Translations under genes and position numbers: made by a program | NCBI GenBank assembly: GCA_020849535.1 | Contig: JADLGB010000225.1 | Span: 1 to 57,843 of the forward strand | DNA: 57,843 nucleotides | Source of the DNA: Candidatus Hydrogenedentota bacterium | Lineage (GTDB): Bacteria; Hydrogenedentota; Hydrogenedentia; Hydrogenedentales; SLHB01 | Direction of reading: 5' to 3' | Notes under the pieces: generated by a model | The model's input: only the letters and a program-made list of their open reading frames with translations | Databases searched by the model: none | What the model was told of the DNA's origin: nothing | Part shown: piece by piece, positions 52,479-57,843 of the stretch | Numbering within the stretch: position 1 is the stretch's first letter | Layout of the letters: each line of letters begins with the position of its first letter

Positions 52479-53888
52479 ATGTCGAAGAAGAGCGATGTAA
52501 CGCGCCGCGCTTTCATGCGCGACGCTGCGAAGGTTGCGGCGGGTGTCGCCGCGGGTGCGACGGTGGCGACGCAAACGGCGCGCGCGGATGTGTACAAGAG
52601 CATCATGCCGCAGACCGTCATGGGCGCCAACGAGAAGATCCGGACCGGCCACATCGGTTTGGGTAGCATGGGGACGCGCGACTTGCAGATTGCCTTGCTC
52701 CGCGACGACATACAGCCGATTGCGGTGTGCGATCTTGTGCCGAAGTTCACAGAACAGGCGACGGTCATCATCAGCCAGAAGTATCCCGCCCCGACCACCC
52801 ACACCTATTTCGAAGAAATCATCGCGAACAAGGACGTGGACGCTGTAGTCGTGGTGACGCCGGACCATTGGCACACCCTTCCGTCCCTGATGGCCGTGGA
52901 AGCGGGCAAGGACGTCTATTGCGAAAAGCCGTTGTGCACCACCCTCGCCGAAGCGAAGGCCATTCGCGAGGCGGTCCGCCGCACGAAGCAGGTCTACCAG
53001 AGCGGCACGATGCAGCGCAGCGGCGTGTATTTCCAGGAAGCCGTCCAGATGATCAAAGACGGCTACATCGGCAAGATCGGCCGCGTCGAGTGCTGGAACA
53101 ACGACCATGCGACCGTCAAAGGCATCGGGAATCCGCCTGACAGTGAGCCGCCGTCCTGGCTGGATTGGGAACGTTACATCGGCTGGACGCCAAAGGTGCC
53201 ATTCAACAAGAACCGCTTCCTCTACAACTTCCGTTGGTTCACCGACTATTCCGGCGGCAAGATCACGGACTGGGGCGCGCACCTGCTCGACATCGCGCTG
53301 TGGGCCATGGGCGAGGAGAAGAAGATTAAGCGCGTGACCGCCGCCAGCGGCAATTTCATCCTCGAAGACAACCGCACAACCCCGGACACGCTGGATGCGT
53401 TCTGGGAGTTTGACGATTACATCCTGAGCTTCTCGAACCGCGCGTGGAACCCGGACTGGCTCGAAGGGACCGCCGAGAAGAGTCCAGGCCACGGCATCTT
53501 CTTCCATGGCACCCTGGGCAGCATGCGCGTTGATCGTCTCGGGTACAAAGTCTATCCGTTCAAGGACAACAAGGGGTGCGAACCGGTTGAAAAGCGCGAC
53601 GCCCTCGAAGGCGACATGAACAACGGGCACTGGGAGAACTTCGCACAGTGCGTGCGCAGCCGCCAGGACCCGATCTGCAACATCGACGTGGCGTACAACA
53701 CCGTGACCACATGCATCACGGGCAAATGCGCCTACATTGCCAATGCGAAGCTCGAATGGGATGCGGCCACGGAGAAGTTCGTGGGCAAGGACACGGATGC
53801 CGTGGCCCTCGCCAACGAGTGGGCCTACCGCCCGTATCAGAACGGCTGGTCCTTAAAGGCTCCGTATCACCCCAATTTGAAGGCGTAG
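52479..53888 (+). CDS. Tat-exported Gfo/Idh/MocA-family oxidoreductase, paralog 2
   Basis: 469 residues from ATG 52479 (GGAGGACGGAGC upstream). VTRRAFMRDAAKVAAGVAAGA is a Tat signal. It matches paralog 1 in order and motif: GHIGLGSMG Rossmann site, VYCEKPLC with the conserved lysine, YSGGKITDWGAHLLDIALWAMG and YKVYPFKDNKGCEPVEKRDALEGDMN. The changes fall mainly in the signal and in surface stretches, so both look active. The signal peptide is three residues longer (TQTARADVYKSIMPQTVMGA). Followed by a hairpin terminator. The duplicate may widen the sugar range or dosage. Confidence 0.93.
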   Translation: MSKKSDVTRRAFMRDAAKVAAGVAAGATVATQTARADVYKSIMPQTVMGANEKIRTGHIGLGSMGTRDLQIALLRDDIQPIAVCDLVPKFTEQATVIISQKYPAPTTHTYFEEIIANKDVDAVVVVTPDHWHTLPSLMAVEAGKDVYCEKPLCTTLAEAKAIREAVRRTKQVYQSGTMQRSGVYFQEAVQMIKDGYIGKIGRVECWNNDHATVKGIGNPPDSEPPSWLDWERYIGWTPKVPFNKNRFLYNFRWFTDYSGGKITDWGAHLLDIALWAMGEEKKIKRVTAASGNFILEDNRTTPDTLDAFWEFDDYILSFSNRAWNPDWLEGTAEKSPGHGIFFHGTLGSMRVDRLGYKVYPFKDNKGCEPVEKRDALEGDMNNGHWENFAQCVRSRQDPICNIDVAYNTVTTCITGKCAYIANAKLEWDAATEKFVGKDTDAVALANEWAYRPYQNGWSLKAPYHPNLKA

Positions 53889-53907
53889 ATCGATCAGCGG
53901 AGTTAGC

Positions 53908-53944
53908 GGCGAATCGCTGCGCCAAGCGTGGCGATTCGCCTTTG
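53908..53944 (+). terminator. Hairpin terminator after oxidoreductase 2
   Basis: GGCGAATCGC (53908-53917) pairs perfectly over 10 bp with GCGATTCGCC (53931-53940); a 13-nt loop lies between and TTTG follows. The T-tract is short. Confidence 0.65.
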
Positions 53945-54002
53945 CATACTACCGCGTAACGCAATTGGAGGCGCACCGGATGCCAGGCATCTGGCTCGAA
54001 GA

Positions 54003-54167
54003 ACATCCCCCTGCACCCCCTTCACAAGGGGGAATGATGCACGACCATCTGTAGAAAATGAGGTCATTTGAAAGTAACACGTGGACTTCTGGCGCAAAGA
54101 ATGCGCGGCCCGAAGTGCCCTCGGAATTCCCCCTTTGAAGGGGGTGGCCCGCAGGGCCGGGGGATGT
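54003..54167. repeat. Repeat family F, inverted hairpin pair (REPIN-like)
   Basis: Left end ACATCCCCCTGCACC then CCCCCTTCACAAGGGGG and AAT; right end ATTCCCCCTTTGAAGGGGGT then GG, a Gly/Cys-poor GC run and GGGGGATGT. The ends are inverted and each contains a CCCCCTT/AAGGGGG hairpin. No gene is seen in 53945-54224. Confidence 0.85.
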
Positions 54168-54224
54168 GTGGCTGCCAAGTGGCCGCCTATTTGGGTTGAG
54201 TGGTACTTAGAGGAAGAGAACGCA

Positions 54225-55463
54225 ATGAAACACATCGTTGGATTTCTGCTGGGAATGACCCTCCTGACCGGGGCGGCGCTCGCACAAGAGCCCGCGCAAC
54301 CCACGTGGGTCGCGGATGGTCTGCTCACTGCGGAGGAAGCCGCCGAGGGCTTCTATCCGTTGTTTAACGGGAAGGACCTGGACGGCTGGTGGAGCCGCGG
54401 TGAGAACAAGAACGCCTACCAGGTGAAGGAAGGTGGCATCATACTCGTCACGGGCGAACCCGGTGGCGACTGGCTCTTCACCAATGATGAGTTCGACAAC
54501 TTCGTCCTGCGCTATGAGTACCGCTGCATCAGCGGCGAAGGCAACTCGGGCGTGGGAATCCGCGCGCCCAAAGAGGGAAATCCCGCCTTCGACGGTTTCG
54601 AGATCCAAGTCATCCGCGCGAAATGGGAGACCCCCTATCAGCGATCCGGCGCGCTTTACAGCGTCGTGCCGCCGGAGGTCGAGGCCGACAAGCCTTTCGG
54701 CGAGTGGAACAGCGTCGAGGTCATGGCGGACGGCCGGCGCGTCCGCACGCTCATGAATGGCACGCAACTCTACGACGCGAACACGCTGGATTACACGCCG
54801 GAGACCGTCAAGGAAGAATGGCAGAAGCCCGCGAACACGCGTCCGCTGCGCGGCCACATCGCGCTGCAGGATCATTCCGATGCCGTGGAATTTCGCAACA
54901 TCCGAATCAAACCCCTTCCCGGTGGGGAAGGGTGGCGTCCGCTGTTCAACGGCAAAGACCTCACCGGGTGGCAGGTCTTGCGCGACCCGGTGTTTCATGT
55001 GACCCCGGAAGGCTGCCTTCAAGTCAGCGGGCCCGACGGATGGGACAAAGGCCGCAACGGCATCCGCACGGAAGAGTCCTTCGGTGATTTCGATCTGCGT
55101 CTGTCCTTTCGCCCTCACAGCCCGCGCGCCAACAGTGGCGTGTTCTTCCGCTGCAGCGGCGATGACCCGTGGCCGCGCACGTATGAAGCCCAGATCGACA
55201 ACCACGATCCAAAACAGTTCACCGGCGCCATCTGGGATCAGGTTCAGGCCTCGGAACTCCGCGCCGGTGATGATCGCTGGAACCACATGCGCGTGACAGC
55301 CAACGGTCCGCACATCATCGTGTGGGTCAACGGCAAGAACGTCGTGGACTACGAAAGCAAGAAACACGCGGGCAACGAGAGCGGCTGGATCACCTTGCAG
55401 GGTCACGATCCGGGCGGCACAGTCGATTTCAAAGACATCGAAATCAAACCGATCGGCAACTGA
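54225..55463 (+). CDS. Exported protein with two DUF1080 (3-keto-disaccharide hydrolase-type) domains
   Basis: 412 residues from ATG 54225 (AGAGGAAGAG upstream). A signal peptide (1-20, ends ALAQ) precedes two tandem jelly-roll domains, each opening with a PLFNGKDLxGW motif: about 45-230 and about 240-412. Conserved patches GNSGVGIRAP / NSGVFFRCSGDD, GFEIQVI / YEAQIDNHD and GHIALQDHS / GWITLQGHDPGG match between them. DUF1080 members have been linked to 3-keto-glycoside cleavage, which fits the upstream exported oxidoreductases that could make 3-keto sugars. Tandem domains suggest an internal duplication. Not in an operon with them, since a terminator and a repeat lie between. Confidence 0.9.
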   Translation: MKHIVGFLLGMTLLTGAALAQEPAQPTWVADGLLTAEEAAEGFYPLFNGKDLDGWWSRGENKNAYQVKEGGIILVTGEPGGDWLFTNDEFDNFVLRYEYRCISGEGNSGVGIRAPKEGNPAFDGFEIQVIRAKWETPYQRSGALYSVVPPEVEADKPFGEWNSVEVMADGRRVRTLMNGTQLYDANTLDYTPETVKEEWQKPANTRPLRGHIALQDHSDAVEFRNIRIKPLPGGEGWRPLFNGKDLTGWQVLRDPVFHVTPEGCLQVSGPDGWDKGRNGIRTEESFGDFDLRLSFRPHSPRANSGVFFRCSGDDPWPRTYEAQIDNHDPKQFTGAIWDQVQASELRAGDDRWNHMRVTANGPHIIVWVNGKNVVDYESKKHAGNESGWITLQGHDPGGTVDFKDIEIKPIGN

Positions 55464-55510
55464 GGAGGCACGCGTGAACACAGCGCGGCACAGCCGCGAT
55501 TGAAGAAGAG

Positions 55511-55745
55511 GACTGTCCGCAGATGGCGGAGATGAACGCAGTTGAAATCGAGGTAAGCGACCGCGAGCAGGGTTGACAGCCACCGGACGCCCGGTGCGAT
55601 GCGACATCCCTCTTGTGGCCTGAAGGGCCAATATACTCGTAGCCCAGGGTTGGCCGAAGCGCAGCGGAGGCCTACCCTGGGTCCGATACATATCATTAGT
55701 ACCCTGAAGGGGTTCCATAGCAAAGGCATAGATCCACAGATTCGA
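55511..55745 (+). repeat. Dispersed repeat family C, copy 2
   Basis: The same ordered words as 24009-24290 (CCGCAGATGGCG, AGCGACCGCGAGCA, CTCTTGTGGCCTGAA, TAGCCCAGGGTTGGCCGAAG, CCTACCCTGGGTCCGATACA, TACCCTGAAGGGGTTC). It ends only 10 bp before the start of the oxidoreductase at 55755. Confidence 0.85.
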
Positions 55746-55754
55746 AGACAAAAG

Positions 55755-57038
55755 ATGAGGCCCAAATTGCGACAAGAAATCCAAATTCTGAATGCGAGCG
55801 GCACACGCGTGACGCGACGGAGTTTCCTGGCATTATCGGCGGCCGCGGCAATACCGTTTACGGCGATGTCGCGTGACCGCGTGGCTGGGGCCAACGACAC
55901 CATCCGCATCGGGATCATCGGCGCGGGGCGGCGCGGCAGCGCGCTCCTTCGCGAGTTCACCAAGCGGGCCGATGCGCTGCATTGTCGCGTGACCGCCGTG
56001 TGCGACGCGCGCGCCAGCGCGGCCGCGAACGCCGCATCGCTCTGCGGCGCGCGGGCGTCCAGCGACTGGCAAGCCCTCGTCCATGCGGATGACCTGGATG
56101 CCGTGGTCATCGCCGCGCCCGATCACTGGCACGCGCCCATGGCCATCGCCGCGATGCAGGCGGGCAAAGATGTCTATTGCGAAACGCCGATGACGCGCAC
56201 CTTGGACGAGGCCCGTGCATTCCGCGACACGGCCATGGCAACGGGTTGCATCGTCCAAGTGGGAGCCCGCGCCTGCTCTGAAGGCCAATGGGCGGCCGCG
56301 CGCGACGTGGCGGGCTCGGGTCAACTCGGCGCTCTCGTGTGGTGTCAAAGCAACTCCGGTGCGCACCACCCCGGCACGGCACGCGCGCCGCGGGCAGGCG
56401 TGCAGCTCACGCGCCGCGAATGGCAGGCATTCCAGGGAGAAGACCCGGCTTGCTCGTTCGATGAGAGGCGCTACGTTTCCTGGCGGAACTATGCGGACTA
56501 CTCGCAGGGCGAGGCCGCGGACATTTTATTCCAGCGCTTGGCACCCCTTCTGGTCGCGATTGGACCGGAAGCGCCGGTGCGGGTCTCGGCGGCGGGCGGC
56601 GTGTTCGCCCGCGACGGCCGCGAGACACTCGATAGCCTCGTCATGACCTGCGAATATGCGAGCGGCCTCAAGGCCGTGCTCACGTCGTCCCCGGCCGGTG
56701 GACACAACCAGCCTTCCGTCATTCGCGGCGCGGACGCCAGTCTGTACCTCCATGGCGATAGGCTCGTCGTCGAATGCGAGCCGGAACACGAGAAAGTATT
56801 CCGCGCGCGGTTTGGCGCCACGCCGCGCACGACTCTAGCGGCGCCCGCCTCCAGCGATCACGTGGCGGACTGGGTGCACGGGATGCGGGAGCGGCGTCCC
56901 TGCGCGTGTGGTGAGCACGTGGCGTATCCCGCGATGGTGGCGGTATCGATGGCCGTCCAGGCTTGTCGCGAATCGAAAACATTGCGCTTCGACAATACCG
57001 TGGGTCGTGCCGGGGCACACCCGGCGCGGGTGGTGTAG
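55755..57038 (+). CDS. Gfo/Idh/MocA-like exported protein lacking the conserved lysine
   Basis: 427 residues from ATG 55755; no Shine-Dalgarno is evident and upstream frame is repeat DNA. VTRRSFLALSAAAAIPFTA is a Tat-type signal after an unusual 18-residue lead. The Rossmann site RIGIIGAGRRG, VCDARASAAAN and APDHWHAPMAIAAMQAGKDVYCE are family-typical. However, the EKP motif reads E143-T144-P145, and the DWGAH segment is replaced by GEAADILFQRLAPL. The two main catalytic elements are therefore gone while nucleotide binding seems kept. It may be a non-catalytic or changed-function paralog. Alternative: it is a divergent subfamily with a different acid/base. Confidence 0.88.
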   Translation: MRPKLRQEIQILNASGTRVTRRSFLALSAAAAIPFTAMSRDRVAGANDTIRIGIIGAGRRGSALLREFTKRADALHCRVTAVCDARASAAANAASLCGARASSDWQALVHADDLDAVVIAAPDHWHAPMAIAAMQAGKDVYCETPMTRTLDEARAFRDTAMATGCIVQVGARACSEGQWAAARDVAGSGQLGALVWCQSNSGAHHPGTARAPRAGVQLTRREWQAFQGEDPACSFDERRYVSWRNYADYSQGEAADILFQRLAPLLVAIGPEAPVRVSAAGGVFARDGRETLDSLVMTCEYASGLKAVLTSSPAGGHNQPSVIRGADASLYLHGDRLVVECEPEHEKVFRARFGATPRTTLAAPASSDHVADWVHGMRERRPCACGEHVAYPAMVAVSMAVQACRESKTLRFDNTVGRAGAHPARVV

Positions 57039-57113
57039 CGGCGCGTCTGGGCAAGGGGGAGAAGCATTGCGGATCCGCGAGGGCGGGGTTTCGCATGCCG
57101 TAGGGCGATTGAG

Positions 57114-57830
57114 ATGGATGCACGGTTTCAGTTTGACATTCAGCCGCAACCCGACGAGACGACTTGCGGGCCGACCTGCTTGCATGCCGTTTACCACTAC
57201 TACGGCGACGACGCGAACCTCGCCGAGGTGATCGAGCAGACGCCCAAGCTCGAGGAAGGCGGCACGCTCGCGGCCTTCTTGGCGGGCCATGCCCTGCGGC
57301 ACGGCTACGACGCCACCATCTACACCTACAACCTCAACGTATTCGACCCAACCTGGTTCGGGGACAATCCCCCGGATGTTCGATCCCGCCTCCGGGCGCG
57401 GTACGAGCACAAACGCTCACCCCGTTTGCGCAAGGCCATCCAAGCCTACCTGGACGTGCTGGAAAAAGGCGGTACGATCCGCTTCGAGGACCTTACCCCG
57501 AAGCTCATTCAAGGTTACCTGAGTGCGGAGACGCCCATCCTGACCGGGTTGAGCGCGACCTACCTCTACCGCTGTGCGCGCGAATACGGACCCAACGACG
57601 ATGACGACGACGTGCGCGGCGACCCGGCCGGCCACTTCGTGGTGCTCTGCGGATACGACAAGGCATCCCGCGAAGTGCTCGTGGCCGACCCGCTCCTGCC
57701 CAATCCTTTCACGGAAGATAACTACTACCAGGTCAACATCGATCGCGTGATTTGCGCAATCCTGCTGGGAGTGCTAACGTACGACGCGAATCTACTGGTG
57801 ATCAAGCCCCGGGAGAAACGCGAGCGCTGA
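57114..57830 (+). CDS. C39-like (papain-fold) cysteine peptidase
   Basis: 238 residues. The catalytic pattern is C18 in TTCGPTC, H174 in PAGHFVVLCGYD and D192 in VADPLL, as in peptidase C39-like proteins. No signal peptide or membrane helix, so it is cytosolic, unlike C39 domains of bacteriocin exporters. Stand-alone members often lie beside RimK-like ATP-grasp genes, which could form and break peptide-like links. A possible ATG (57835) begins 4 nt after the stop at the window edge and may open such a partner, but only three codons are visible. The ribosome-binding site is weak. Confidence 0.8.
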   Translation: MDARFQFDIQPQPDETTCGPTCLHAVYHYYGDDANLAEVIEQTPKLEEGGTLAAFLAGHALRHGYDATIYTYNLNVFDPTWFGDNPPDVRSRLRARYEHKRSPRLRKAIQAYLDVLEKGGTIRFEDLTPKLIQGYLSAETPILTGLSATYLYRCAREYGPNDDDDDVRGDPAGHFVVLCGYDKASREVLVADPLLPNPFTEDNYYQVNIDRVICAILLGVLTYDANLLVIKPREKRER

Positions 57831-57843
57831 CCCTATGGCCATC

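Noticed and set aside
55599..55754. N-terminal extension of the third oxidoreductase
   Set aside because: It is translated repeat family C sequence; the Tat signal begins after ATG 55755.

Overview
The window is about 58 kb of GC-rich bacterial chromosome. It carries some 35 real genes, no rRNA, no convincing tRNA, no CRISPR array and no phage or plasmid module. Several gene types recur in environmental Planctomycetota, Lentisphaerota and Candidatus Hydrogenedentota genomes: Tat-exported Gfo/Idh/MocA oxidoreductases, 3-keto-disaccharide-hydrolase-type (DUF1080) proteins, a DUF5060 glycosidase, PilV/W/X-like prepilins, a GldA/GldFG/DUF4340 cluster and many dispersed hairpin repeats. I infer an uncultured member of that neighbourhood, most like Hydrogenedentota. 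This is inference from family content, because there is no marker gene.

Layout. 1-2.6 kb: a minus-strand prepilin operon cut by the left edge. 3.2-6.7 kb: a DUF3592 membrane protein, a sugar-nucleotide epimerase and a UDP-galactopyranose-mutase-like flavoprotein. 7-8.8 kb: a small secreted protein behind a strong promoter and long leader, and a lipoprotein. 8.9-13.1 kb: a compact four-gene cassette of a zinc-ribbon membrane protein, a PqqD-radical SAM-SPASM enzyme, a DUF2207-like membrane protein ending in seven alternating Cys-Ala pairs, and a methyltransferase. It looks like a peptide-modification system acting on the tail of a membrane protein and is the most interesting locus here. 13.5-14.5 kb: an intact RAYT (REP-associated HUH transposase) among its own hairpins. 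14.6-17.5 kb: a lipoprotein, a WG-repeat protein and a methyltransferase. 18-23.9 kb: a gldA-gldFG-DUF4340 operon with a clear promoter and terminator. 24.4-25.5 kb: an HtrA-type protease. 25.7-31.3 kb: a complete oppABCDF operon with a clear promoter. 31.6-33.3 kb: a GT-C-like membrane protein. 33.5-38.4 kb: a GH2 enzyme coupled to a DUF5060 enzyme. 38.5-43.9 kb: a giant hybrid histidine kinase. 44.4-47.2 kb: a CYTH-enolase-DUF72 operon. 47.5-49.5 kb: prpB-prpC of the methylcitrate cycle. 50.7-57.0 kb: two tandem paralogous Gfo/Idh oxidoreductases, a double DUF1080 protein and a third oxidoreductase lacking the family lysine. 57.1-57.8 kb: a C39-like peptidase.

Most intergenic DNA is dispersed repeats. 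I see at least seven hairpin families, several arranged as inverted pairs (REPIN-like). The best is a 153-bp unit present near 4.9-5.1, 17.5, 25.6 and 52.2 kb. The functional themes are polysaccharide and glycoside breakdown in the periplasm, peptide uptake, surface pili and export, and propionate metabolism, which suits a heterotroph living on complex organic matter. Start codons were chosen by Shine-Dalgarno spacing and signal-peptide position; alternatives are noted where they matter.
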